DNA from: Phycicoccus sp. CSK15P-2
GTDB lineage: Bacteria; Actinomycetota; Actinomycetes; Actinomycetales; Dermatophilaceae
Assembly (NCBI RefSeq): GCF_016888005.1
Contig: NZ_JAFDVE010000025.1
Coordinates: forward strand, 1 to 64,000
Reading direction: 5' to 3'
Length of the DNA: 64,000 bases
The position numbers and the translations under genes were made by a program. Position 1 is the stretch's first letter, and each line of letters opens with the position of its first letter. This document shows, piece by piece, positions 17,140-24,773 of this stretch. The notes beneath the pieces are model-generated. The model made no database searches. It was not told the DNA's origin and saw only the letters and a program-made list of their open reading frames with translations.

Positions 17140-17883
17140 ATGACCACGACGAGCCAGCACACTGCACGGATGGAGCTGACGGTCGGACAGGTCGCCGAGC
17201 GGTTCGGTGTCACGGTGCGCACCCTGCACCACTACGACGCCGTCGGCCTCGTCGTCCCGTCCGCCCGGACCCACGCGGGGTACCGCCTCTACACGGACGC
17301 CGACCTCGCCCGGCTCGCCACGGTCGTCACGTACCGCCGGCTCGACCTGCCCCTCGACGAGGTGCAGGACCTGCTCGACGGCGACGGGACGGCCGAGGAG
17401 CACCTGCGCCGCCGGCGCGCCGTGGTCGTATCCCGGCTGGGCGAGCTCACCGAGCTCGTCGCGGCCATCGACCGAGCACTGGAGCGAGAGATGAACGACC
17501 GACCTGCGACGACCGAGGACCTCGAGGAGCTCTTCGGGGACGGCTTCGGCGAGGAGTACACGGCCGAGGCCGAGGAGCGCTGGGGCGACACCGACGCCTG
17601 GACGCAGTCCCGGGAGCGCACGGGCCGCTACACGAAGGCCGACTGGGCCGAGGTCAAGGCCGAGGCGGAGGCGGTGGACGCGGGCCTCGTCGCGGCGCTG
17701 GCGTCCGGGGAGCCGCCCACCTCGGAGCGGGCGATGGACGCCGCGGAGGCGCACCGGATGCACATCCACACCCGGTTCTACGACGTCGACGCGGCCTTCC
17801 ACCGCGCCCTGGCGGACATGTACGTCGCCGACCCCCGGTTCACGCGGACGTACGAGGACCGCGCGCCGGGGCTCGCGCAGTAA
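17140..17883 (+). pseudogene. TipAL-type MerR regulator, truncated by a TAA stop
   Basis: As written the protein has 247 residues. The N-terminal MerR domain (about 11-80) has ELTVGQVAERFGVTVRTLHH and GYRLYTDADLARL, a coiled coil follows, then a TipAS drug-binding domain with ERWGDTDAWTQS and the ending DPRFTRTYEDRAPGLAQ. The TAA at 17881-17883 is followed in frame by VRDAIHANADRLEQG and a TGA at 17929-17931. That is the normal C-terminal helix of TipAS proteins, where a Tyr (TAC) is expected at the TAA. The last 16 residues are therefore lost by one base change. The DNA-binding half is intact, so the product could still act as a repressor. GTG 17131 is an alternative start. Confidence 0.75.
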
Positions 17884-18037
17884 GTGCGCGACGCGATCCA
17901 CGCCAACGCCGACCGCCTCGAGCAGGGCTGAGGCGCCGCCGGTACTACGACCATCGCCCGATGGTGGGTGTCCGCGCGGCCGGGGGACCGTTCTCTTCGA
18001 CGGGCCGACCTGCGGCCCACCGTCCGAGGAGGTTCCC

Positions 18038-18436
18038 ATGACCAGCACCATCATCCGTCGTGCCGGAGTCGTCGCCGCGTCGGTCGCCCTCGTCGCGACC
18101 ACCGCCCCGCTCGCCGCGGCCAAGGACCCGGAGGTCCGCACGTCCGGTACCTGCAGCTCCGGCGCCACGTGGAAGCTCAAGGCCAAGGGTGACGACGGCC
18201 GGCTCGAGGTCGAGCTCGAGGTGGACTCGAACCGGGTCGGACAGACGTGGTCGTGGTCGCTGAGCGACAACGGGGTGCGCGTCGGCTCCGGCACGGCCCG
18301 CACGACGGCGCCGAGCGGCTCCTTCGAGGTCGAGCGGCGCGTGGCGAACCGCGCCGGCACGGACACCATCACCGCCACCGCGCGACACGCGGCGAGCGGC
18401 CAGACCTGCCGGGCGCGAGCCGTCTTCCCCGGCTGA
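18038..18436 (+). CDS. Small secreted protein of unknown function
   Basis: A 132-residue protein with a clear signal peptide (MTSTIIRRAGVVAASVALVA, cleavage near APLAAA-KD). The mature part of about 105 residues has two cysteines (Cys near 39 and near 125) that could form one disulfide, and alternates charged and small residues (WKLKAKGDDGRLEVELEVDS, WSWSLSDNG) in a way that suggests a beta-sandwich or immunoglobulin-like fold. GAGGAGG precedes ATG 18038 by about five bases, a strong ribosome site. I do not recognise a family. It lies 39 bases before the acidic repeat protein and the sensor kinase, so it may be a further part of that signalling unit. Confidence 0.7.
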   Translation: MTSTIIRRAGVVAASVALVATTAPLAAAKDPEVRTSGTCSSGATWKLKAKGDDGRLEVELEVDSNRVGQTWSWSLSDNGVRVGSGTARTTAPSGSFEVERRVANRAGTDTITATARHAASGQTCRARAVFPG

Positions 18437-18475
18437 CCCACGCCCTGACACACTTCGCTCACGGAAGGACCCACC

Positions 18476-19051
18476 ATGCGCCGTATCGCTCTCCTCGTCT
18501 CTGCCGTCGTCGTCGCCGCCGCCCCGGCGGCCGTCGGGCTGGTCGACAACGCCTCCTTCGCCCAGCGGCTGCCCGTGCAGGCACCCGCGGCGAGCCCGTC
18601 GCCCAGCGCCTCCCCCACCTCCGACAACCCGGCCTCGCACGACGCCGGTGACGACCACGGCGGTGACCGGCCCGACCGTGTCTCGGACGACCCGGCGACC
18701 CACGACGCCGGTGACGACCACGGCGGTGACCGGCCCGACCGTGTCTCGGACGACCCGGCGACCCACGACGCCGGTGACGACCACGGCGGTGACCGGCCCG
18801 ACCGTGTCTCGGACGACCCGGCCACGCACGACGCCGGTGACGACCACGGCGGCGACCGGGACCGTTCCGGCTCCGACGACGACTCGGCCGAGGACCGGTC
18901 CGGCCGTCGCGGTGGCGACGACGCGGACGACGACCGGTCGGGCCGCCGCGGCGGGGACGACCGGTCCGACGACGACCGCTCCGGCCACGGCGGAGGCGAC
19001 GACTCCGACCACGAGGAGGACCGCTCGGGTGGACACGGGTCCGACGACTGA
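18476..19051 (+). CDS. Secreted acidic Asp/His-rich repeat protein
   Basis: A 191-residue protein with a signal peptide (MRRIALLVSAVVVAAAPAAV), a short link rich in Pro and Ser (SPSPSASPTS), four tandem 21-residue units built on DDPATHDAGDDHGGDRPDRV, and an Asp/Gly/Arg-rich tail with repeated DDRSGRRGG. About a third of the mature residues are Asp and many are His, as expected of an unstructured metal- or cation-binding protein. No known family is recognised. The sensor kinase gene starts inside its 3' end (GTG 19029), so kinase translation probably depends on this gene. Sensing of ions or cell-wall charge is a reasonable guess, but only that. Confidence 0.75.
   Translation: MRRIALLVSAVVVAAAPAAVGLVDNASFAQRLPVQAPAASPSPSASPTSDNPASHDAGDDHGGDRPDRVSDDPATHDAGDDHGGDRPDRVSDDPATHDAGDDHGGDRPDRVSDDPATHDAGDDHGGDRDRSGSDDDSAEDRSGRRGGDDADDDRSGRRGGDDRSDDDRSGHGGGDDSDHEEDRSGGHGSDD
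18623..18874 (+). repeat. Four tandem 63-bp repeats inside the acidic protein gene
   Basis: Units at 18623-18685, 18686-18748, 18749-18811 and 18812-18874. The second and third are almost identical at the DNA level; the first and last diverge at their outer ends. The 63-base length keeps the frame, each unit adding 21 residues. Confidence 0.9.
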
Positions 19052-20471
19052 GCACGACCCTGCGGCGCCCCCGGCCGGTCCTGACCAGGACGGGGGCGCC
19101 TCACCCGTGCCCTGGCGGGTCGTCTCCCGTCCGGTCATCCTCGACGACGACCCCGCGGTCCGACCGCACCGGATCGTCGCGCGCCTCGTCCTCGGGGTCC
19201 TCGCGGCGATGGTCGTCGTCGGCGTGCTCGGCACCCTCGCGGCCCGCCAGCTCGCCGAGCGGGAGGCCGTCAACGACGCCGCGACGATGGCCGGGGTGGT
19301 CGCCGAGGCCGTCGTCCAGCCCGCGCTGACCGACGAGCTCCTCGCCGGCGACCCCGACGCCGTCGCCGCCTTCGACGACACCGTCCGACGCAGCCTCCTC
19401 GGCGACACCGTCGTCCGGGTCAAGCTGTGGCGACCGGACGGGCTCGTCGTGTACGCCGACGAGCCGCAGCTCATCGGCCGGTCCTTCCCGCTGGACGACG
19501 AGCAGCAGGAGGCCCTCGACGGCCCGAGCACGATCGCGGAGGTGTCCGACCTCAGCGACTCCGAGAACGCCTTCGAGGACGCCGACCGCCTCGTCGAGGT
19601 GTACCGGCCGGTCTGGGCCCCGGACGGCAGCACCGTGCTCTTCGAGATCTACGTCTCCTACGACCCCGTCTCCGAGCGTACCGGCCAGCTGTGGCGCGGC
19701 TTCGCGGGGGTCACGGCGAGCAGCCTGATCCTCCTCGTCGTCATCGTCACACCGCTCGTGCTCCACCTGGTCCGGCGGCTACGGCGCGCGGAGGTCCAGC
19801 GCTCCGCCCTCCTCGAACGGGCCGTCGAGGCCTCCGCCGACGAACGCCGCCGGATCGCCGCCTCGCTCCACGACGGCCCGGTGCAGGAGCTCGCCGCCAC
19901 CTCCTTCACCGTCTCCGGCGCGTCCGCCACGGCTGCGCAGCGCGGCGAGGAGGGGCTCGCCCGCGACCTCGACGCCGCCGCGGCGGCCGTGCGGGGCAGC
20001 ATCCGCTCGTTGCGGACGCTGCTCGTCGACATCTACCCGCCGAGCCTCGCCGCGTCCGGGGTCGTCGTCGCCCTCCAGGACCTCGTCCAGGCCTCGCGGC
20101 GGGACGCCCTCGCCGTGGCGCTCGACGTCGACGACGAGGACGACCTCGCCCTCACCCCGGAGGCCCAGCGGCTCGTCCACCGGGTGGCCCAGGAGTGCCT
20201 CCGGAACGCCGTCAAGCACGCGGGACCGGCGACCGTCGCCGTGTCGCTGCACCGCGACGGGCCGGGACAGGTCACCCTGGACGTCGTGGACGACGGACAG
20301 GGGTTCGACACGGACGCGGTCCTGGAGCGGCCCTACGACGGTCATCTCGGGACCCACGTGCTCGGGGACGTCACCGGCGCGCCCGGGGCGGTGCTCCAGG
20401 TCGCCTCGGCGCCCGGCCGCGGCACGCACTGGCGGCTCGAGCTCACCGGACCCCTCGGGGAGCGGGCATGA
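19029..20471 (+). CDS. Sensor histidine kinase (HisKA_3) with extracytoplasmic domain
   Basis: A 480-residue kinase. After a soluble lead there is one membrane helix (IVARLVLGVLAAMVVVGVLG, about 54-76), an extracytoplasmic region of about 130 residues with VRVKLWRPDGLVVYADEPQL and YRPVWAPDGSTVLFEIYVSY (a PAS-like double-Cache-type pattern), and a second helix (SLILLVVIVTPLVLHLV). Then come the phosphoacceptor box RRRIAASLHDGPVQELAATS and an ATPase domain with AQECLRNAVKHAG. GTG 19029 was chosen because GAGGAGGA (19013-19020) lies eight bases before it; GTG 19107 is the alternative. It overlaps the acidic protein gene by 23 bases and the regulator gene by four. Confidence 0.88.
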   Translation: MDTGPTTEHDPAAPPAGPDQDGGASPVPWRVVSRPVILDDDPAVRPHRIVARLVLGVLAAMVVVGVLGTLAARQLAEREAVNDAATMAGVVAEAVVQPALTDELLAGDPDAVAAFDDTVRRSLLGDTVVRVKLWRPDGLVVYADEPQLIGRSFPLDDEQQEALDGPSTIAEVSDLSDSENAFEDADRLVEVYRPVWAPDGSTVLFEIYVSYDPVSERTGQLWRGFAGVTASSLILLVVIVTPLVLHLVRRLRRAEVQRSALLERAVEASADERRRIAASLHDGPVQELAATSFTVSGASATAAQRGEEGLARDLDAAAAAVRGSIRSLRTLLVDIYPPSLAASGVVVALQDLVQASRRDALAVALDVDDEDDLALTPEAQRLVHRVAQECLRNAVKHAGPATVAVSLHRDGPGQVTLDVVDDGQGFDTDAVLERPYDGHLGTHVLGDVTGAPGAVLQVASAPGRGTHWRLELTGPLGERA

Positions 20472-21100
20472 TCCGGGTCCTCGTCGCCGACGACCACCGG
20501 CTCGTCCGGGCCGGCCTGCGCACGCTGCTCGAGGCCGAGCCCGACATTGCCGTCGTGGCCGAGGCGCGGGACGGCGGTGAGGCCGCCGAGTCCGCCACCG
20601 CGACCCGGCCGGACGTCGTCCTCATGGACCTCTCGATGCCGGGCGTCGACGGGGTCGACGGCACCCGCGGTGTGCTCGCCGGCCGGCCCGAGGTGCGGGT
20701 GCTCGTCCTCACGAGCTTCTCGGACCGGGTGCGGGTCCGGGAGGTGCTCGCCGCGGGAGCCATCGGCTACGTGCTCAAGGACTCGGAGCCGGAGGCGCTC
20801 GTCGCGGCCGTCCGGGCGGCCGCCGCGGGTCACGTGCCCATCGACCCGCGGGTGGCGGCCGCGCTGCTGCCGTCCACCGGCGACCCGGAACGGGACGCCG
20901 CCGCCGTCGGGCTCTCACCGCGGGAGACCGAGGTCCTCCGGCTCGTGTCCCAGGGGCTCGCGAACAAGCAGATCGCGCGTGCCCTCGGCATCACCGAGCG
21001 GACGGTCAAGGCGCACCTCGGGCGGGTGTTCCGCGAGATCGGCGTCGTCGACCGCACGAGCGCGGCGCTCTGGGCGCGCGACAACCTGCCCACCCCGTGA
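20468..21100 (+). CDS. NarL/LuxR-family response regulator
   Basis: A 210-residue regulator. The receiver domain carries VLVADDHRLVRAGL, the phosphorylated Asp in VVLMDLSMPGVDGV, the Ser/Thr switch in VLTSFSD and the Lys in YVLKDSEP. The C-terminal helix-turn-helix has LSPRETEVLRLVSQGLANK and TVKAHLGRVFREIGV. Its ATG overlaps the kinase stop (ATGA, 20468-20471), so the two proteins should be made in step. Together with the small secreted protein and the acidic repeat protein this forms a four-gene unit on one strand. No dyad that would mark its target was found near by. Confidence 0.93.
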   Translation: MIRVLVADDHRLVRAGLRTLLEAEPDIAVVAEARDGGEAAESATATRPDVVLMDLSMPGVDGVDGTRGVLAGRPEVRVLVLTSFSDRVRVREVLAAGAIGYVLKDSEPEALVAAVRAAAAGHVPIDPRVAAALLPSTGDPERDAAAVGLSPRETEVLRLVSQGLANKQIARALGITERTVKAHLGRVFREIGVVDRTSAALWARDNLPTP

Positions 21101-21129
21101 CGCGTGCGCCCGGCGTCGGGGCGGCGGTC

Positions 21130-21135
21130 TAGGCT
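21130..21135 (+). promoter_or_regulatory. -10 box of tmk-holB (leaderless)
   Basis: TAGGCT ends seven bases before GTG 21143 and no ribosome site is present, so the tmk transcript probably starts at the GTG. No clear -35 box. Confidence 0.5.
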
Positions 21136-21142
21136 CGGCGGC

Positions 21143-21781
21143 GTGAGCGGACGGGACGGGGTGTTCATCGCCTTCGAGGGCGGTGACGGTGCGGGGAAGT
21201 CGACCCAGGTGCGCCTCCTCGCCGACGCGCTGTGCGAGGCCGGGCGCGAGGTCCTCGTCACCCGCCAGCCGGGGGGCACCGAGCTGGGTGCCGCCATCCG
21301 CGACCTCGTCCTCCACGGCGACCACGTCTCGCCGCGCGCGGAGGCCCTGCTCTTCGCCGCCGACAAGGCGCACCACGTCGACCTCGTCATCCGTCCGGCG
21401 CTCGCCGCCGGGCAGGTCGTCCTCACCGACCGCTACACCGACTCGTCGGTCGCCTACCAGGGCGCGGGCCGGGACCTCGGCGCCGGCGAGGTCCACGACC
21501 TCCAGATGTGGGCCGTCGGCCACCTCGTCCCCGATCTCACCGTCGTCGTCGACGTGCCGCCCGAGGAGGGGCGCCGCCGCCGCGGCGAGGTCCACGACCG
21601 GCTCGAGTCCGAGGCGGACGCCTTCCACGCGGCCATCCGCGAGCACTTCCTCGCGACGGCCCGGGGCAACCCGCAGCGCTACCTCGTCGTCGACGGCACG
21701 GCGGCCCCCGAGGACGTCCACGCGGCGGTGCTCGCGCGGTTCGAGACGCTGGGCGGGGCCCGGCCGGAGGCCTCGGCATGA
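21143..21781 (+). CDS. tmk: Thymidylate kinase
   Basis: A 212-residue cytoplasmic enzyme that phosphorylates dTMP to dTDP with ATP, an essential step of dTTP supply. The P-loop is EGGDGAGKST (about 11-20), followed by the family motifs TRQPGGTELGAAIRDLVL (the DRX-like Arg region), DRYTDSSVAYQGAGR, and a short lid (PEEGRRRRGEVHDRLE). Length is normal. The GTG start lies directly behind a -10 box, so translation is probably leaderless. holB begins inside its stop (ATGA), the usual actinobacterial pairing of dTTP supply and clamp-loader genes. Confidence 0.96.
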   Translation: MSGRDGVFIAFEGGDGAGKSTQVRLLADALCEAGREVLVTRQPGGTELGAAIRDLVLHGDHVSPRAEALLFAADKAHHVDLVIRPALAAGQVVLTDRYTDSSVAYQGAGRDLGAGEVHDLQMWAVGHLVPDLTVVVDVPPEEGRRRRGEVHDRLESEADAFHAAIREHFLATARGNPQRYLVVDGTAAPEDVHAAVLARFETLGGARPEASA

Positions 21782-22917
21782 GCGTCTGGCGCGACGTCGT
21801 CGGGCAGGAGCGCGCCGTCGCCACCCTCGAGCAGGCGGTCCGCGAGCCGGCCGCGATGACCCACGCCTGGCTCTTCACCGGACCACCCGGCTCCGGCCGC
21901 TCCGTGGCCGCGCGGGCGTTCGCCGCGGCCCTGCTGTGCCCGCAGGGCGGGTGCGGCGAGTGCCGGGAGTGCCGCACCGCCCTCGACGCCACGCACGCCG
22001 ACGTCGACGTCATCGCCACCGAGGGCCTGTCGATCAAGGTCGAGCAGGCCCGCGACCTCGTCGCGCTCGCGGCGCACCGGCCGAGCGTCGGGCGCTACCG
22101 CGTCATCGTCGTCGAGGACGCCGACCGGCTCACCGAGCGGGCCGCCGACGCCCTGCTCAAGGCGCTCGAGGAGCCGGCTCCACGCACCGTGTGGATGCTC
22201 TGCGCGCCGTCGGTCGAGGACGTCATCATCACGATCCGCTCGCGGTCCCGGCACGTGCGGCTGCGGACACCGTCGGTCGAGGCGGTCGCGGACCTCCTCG
22301 TGCGCCGGGACGGGGCCGAGCGCCCGATGGCGCTGTACGCGGCCCGGGCCGCGCAGTCGCACGTCGGGCTGGCACGGCGCCTCGCCCGCGACGAGCACGC
22401 CCGGATCCGCCGCCACGACGTCATCACGATGGCCATGAGGATCACGGGCGTCGGCGAGGCCGTCGGCGCGGCCCAGGACATCATGACCATCGCCCAGGAG
22501 GAGTCGGCGGCGGCCTCGGGGGAGCGGGACGCCGCCGAGAAGGAGCGGCTGCTCGAGATCCTCGGGGCCGACCCCACGGCGCGCACGCAGCCGCCGCACG
22601 TCCGCTCCCAGGTGAGCGCCCTGGAGCGGGAGCAGAAGGCCAGGGCCACCCGGTTCACCCGCGACGTCGTCGACCGCGCCCTCGTCGACCTCCTGTCGGT
22701 GTACCGCGACGCGCTCGTCGTGCGCTCCGGTGCGGGGGCGGGGCTGGTCAACGAGGACAGCAGGCAGGTCGTCACCCGGGTCGCCGAGGTCCTCACCGCC
22801 GAGCAGCTCCTCGGGGCGATGGACGCGGTCGGCACCGCTCGGGAGCGGATCGGTGCCAACGTCGCGCCGCTGCTGGCGCTCGAGGCGATGGCCCTCGACC
22901 TCCGGCTGCCGAGCTGA
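21778..22917 (+). CDS. holB: DNA polymerase III subunit delta-prime
   Basis: A 379-residue clamp-loader subunit that helps place the sliding clamp on primed DNA. It opens VWRDVVGQERAVATLEQAV, has the degenerate P-loop GPPGSGRS (Arg in place of the catalytic Lys, as is common for delta-prime, which does not hydrolyse ATP), and a zinc-binding knuckle of four cysteines in the run from about 59 (CPQGGCGECREC). The arginine-finger region reads IITIRSRSRHV, the SRC-like motif with Ser-Arg-Ser. The start overlaps the tmk stop. Length and gene order are normal. Confidence 0.94.
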   Translation: MSVWRDVVGQERAVATLEQAVREPAAMTHAWLFTGPPGSGRSVAARAFAAALLCPQGGCGECRECRTALDATHADVDVIATEGLSIKVEQARDLVALAAHRPSVGRYRVIVVEDADRLTERAADALLKALEEPAPRTVWMLCAPSVEDVIITIRSRSRHVRLRTPSVEAVADLLVRRDGAERPMALYAARAAQSHVGLARRLARDEHARIRRHDVITMAMRITGVGEAVGAAQDIMTIAQEESAAASGERDAAEKERLLEILGADPTARTQPPHVRSQVSALEREQKARATRFTRDVVDRALVDLLSVYRDALVVRSGAGAGLVNEDSRQVVTRVAEVLTAEQLLGAMDAVGTARERIGANVAPLLALEAMALDLRLPS

Positions 22918-23038
22918 CGGCCCCGCGCGTGGGCTCGGGCACCCGCACGGGCGGGACGTCGGGGCGGACGCGAGGTCGTCCGGTCGATCGCTGCCGGATC
23001 GTGACCATGAGCGCAGGTGGTCCCCGGGGTCGCTCGCC

Positions 23039-23044
23039 TATCGT
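23039..23044 (+). promoter_or_regulatory. -10 box of the lipoprotein peptidase gene (leaderless)
   Basis: TATCGT ends six bases before ATG 23051. No ribosome site is present between them, so the message is probably leaderless. Confidence 0.5.
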
Positions 23045-23050
23045 GCGGCC

Positions 23051-24598
23051 ATGACCCAGCGCCGCCTCACCGTCGTCGCGGGCGCGCTGGCGGTGCTCAC
23101 CGGCCTGTCGGGATGCTCGCTCGTCGACGGCGTCCGGGACCGCGTCCAGGGCAGGCCGTCGGTCACGGTGACCCCGCAGCCCCCGCCGTCGGGCACGACC
23201 GGCCTCGACCGCTTCTACGGCCAGCGCCTCGACTGGAGCGACTGCTCGGGTGCAGAGTGCGCCGCGCTCACCGTCCCGGTCGACTACGACGCGCCGACGG
23301 GCGCGACCATCGAGATCTCGGTGCTGCGGGTCCGCGCCGCCAAGTCCTCGGCTCGGGTCGGTTCGCTCGTCGTCAACCCGGGCGGGCCGGGCGGGTCGGG
23401 GGTCGACTACGCCCGCGCCGCCGACTTCATCGTCGGCCAGAAGGTGCGCCAGGCCTACGACGTCGTCGGCTTCGACCCCCGAGGGGTCGGCCGCTCGGCG
23501 CCCATCGACTGCCTCACCGACACCCAGCTCGACGCCTTCCTCGCGGGCGACCCCACACCGGACGACGACGCCGAGGAGCAGTCCTTCGCGGCGACGGCGG
23601 AGGGGTTCGCGAGGGCGTGCGCCACGAACGCCGGTCCGCTCCTGCCGCACGTCTCCACCGAGGACGCCGCCCGTGACCTCGACATCCTGCGGGCGGCCCT
23701 GGGGGAGGAGCAGCTCACCTACCTCGGCAAGTCGTACGGCACCTACCTCGGAGCCACGTACGCCGACCTCTTCCCCGAGCACGTCGGCCGGTTCGTGCTC
23801 GACGGCGTCGTCGCGCCGGACCTCACGGCCGAGGAGATCAACCTCGGCCAGGCGAAGGGCTTCGAGCTCGCCACGCGCACCTGGGCGAAGTTCTGCGTCG
23901 ACGAGGGCGACTGCCCCCTCGGTGACTCGGTGAAGGGCGTGATGGAGAACCTGCGCGGCTTCCTCGCCGACGTCGACGAGAAGCCGCTGCAGCGCACCGG
24001 GGACGGCTCGGTACCGCAGCTCACCGAGGGCTGGGCGTCACTCGGCATCGCGGCGGCGATGTACGACCAGGGCTCCTGGCAGGTGCTCGTCGACGCGATG
24101 GACGAGGCGCTGGCCGGTGACGGCACCTCGCTGATGGAGCTCGCCGACCAGTACGCCGACCGCAACCCCGGCGGCAGCTACTCGGGCAACATCATGGAGG
24201 TCATCTACGCGGTCAACTGCCTCGACAAGCCGGAGTCGAACAGCCTCGAGGAGCACCAGGCCCAGGCCGACGCGGCCGAGGAGGAGGCGCCCACCTGGGG
24301 CCGCTACCTCATGTGGAGCTCGCTGCCGTGTGGCTTCTGGCCGGCCGAGCCCACCGGCGTGCCGCACCCGGTGAGCGCCACGGGCGCCCAGCCGGTCGTC
24401 GTCATCGGGACGACGCGTGACCCGGCGACACCGTACGAGTGGGCCGTCCGGCTGCGCGACCAGCTCGACGACGCGGCGCTCATCACGTTCGACGGTGACG
24501 GCCACACGGCCTACACCCGGAGCAACGGGTGCGTGGACGGCGCCGTGGACGCCTACTTCCTCGAGGGCACCGTCCCGAAGGACGGCCTGCGCTGCTGA
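23051..24598 (+). CDS. Lipoprotein alpha/beta hydrolase, tripeptidyl-peptidase-like (S33)
   Basis: A 515-residue protein. The signal peptide ends in a lipobox (VLTGLSGC-S, Cys near 22), so it should be anchored to the outer face of the membrane. The catalytic core has NPGGPGGSG (oxyanion loop), GFDPRGVGRS, the nucleophile in LGKSYGTYLG, the acid in GTTRDPATPYEW and the His in DGDGHTAY; the C-terminal TAP-like domain holds several cysteines. Members cut tripeptides from peptides or cut small esters. It is similar in type to the secreted peptidase gene at 15312, so the window encodes one free and one anchored form. tRNA-Thr follows about 100 bases later. Confidence 0.88.
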   Translation: MTQRRLTVVAGALAVLTGLSGCSLVDGVRDRVQGRPSVTVTPQPPPSGTTGLDRFYGQRLDWSDCSGAECAALTVPVDYDAPTGATIEISVLRVRAAKSSARVGSLVVNPGGPGGSGVDYARAADFIVGQKVRQAYDVVGFDPRGVGRSAPIDCLTDTQLDAFLAGDPTPDDDAEEQSFAATAEGFARACATNAGPLLPHVSTEDAARDLDILRAALGEEQLTYLGKSYGTYLGATYADLFPEHVGRFVLDGVVAPDLTAEEINLGQAKGFELATRTWAKFCVDEGDCPLGDSVKGVMENLRGFLADVDEKPLQRTGDGSVPQLTEGWASLGIAAAMYDQGSWQVLVDAMDEALAGDGTSLMELADQYADRNPGGSYSGNIMEVIYAVNCLDKPESNSLEEHQAQADAAEEEAPTWGRYLMWSSLPCGFWPAEPTGVPHPVSATGAQPVVVIGTTRDPATPYEWAVRLRDQLDDAALITFDGDGHTAYTRSNGCVDGAVDAYFLEGTVPKDGLRC

Positions 24599-24658
24599 GC
24601 CGCCCGTCGCGGGGTGTGCGGTTGCGACCCGGATTCGCCCTGCCGGGCCTCGGCTCCG

Positions 24659-24664
24659 TATACT
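24659..24664 (+). promoter_or_regulatory. -10 box of tRNA-Thr
   Basis: TATACT lies 32 bases before the tRNA start and is the best -10 match in this region. TTCGCC (24634-24639), 19 bases upstream, is a weak -35 candidate. Confidence 0.5.
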
Positions 24665-24696
24665 CGGCGTCCGTGCCCGGCCGCGGTCGGGCGCAC

Positions 24697-24773
24697 GCCG
24701 CCTTAGCTCAGTCGGCCAGAGCGATTCACTCGTAATGAATAGGTCGTCGGTTCGATTCCGACAGGCGGCTCCA
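24697..24773 (+). tRNA. tRNA-Thr (anticodon CGU)
   Basis: A complete cloverleaf. The acceptor stem pairs GCCGCCT (24697-24703) with AGGCGGC (24763-24769), followed by T and an encoded CCA (24771-24773). The anticodon stem ATTCA/TGAAT encloses the loop CTCGTAA with anticodon CGT, reading ACG. The T arm has GTCGG-TTCGATT-CCGAC. The 3' half is the attachment site of the island that follows: a diverged copy of 24729-24778 occurs at 28796-28845. Confidence 0.97.

Noticed and set aside
18623-18874. Regular repeats that might suggest a CRISPR array
   Set aside because: The repeats are head-to-tail without spacers, keep a 21-codon frame and lie inside a coding gene. No cas genes are present.
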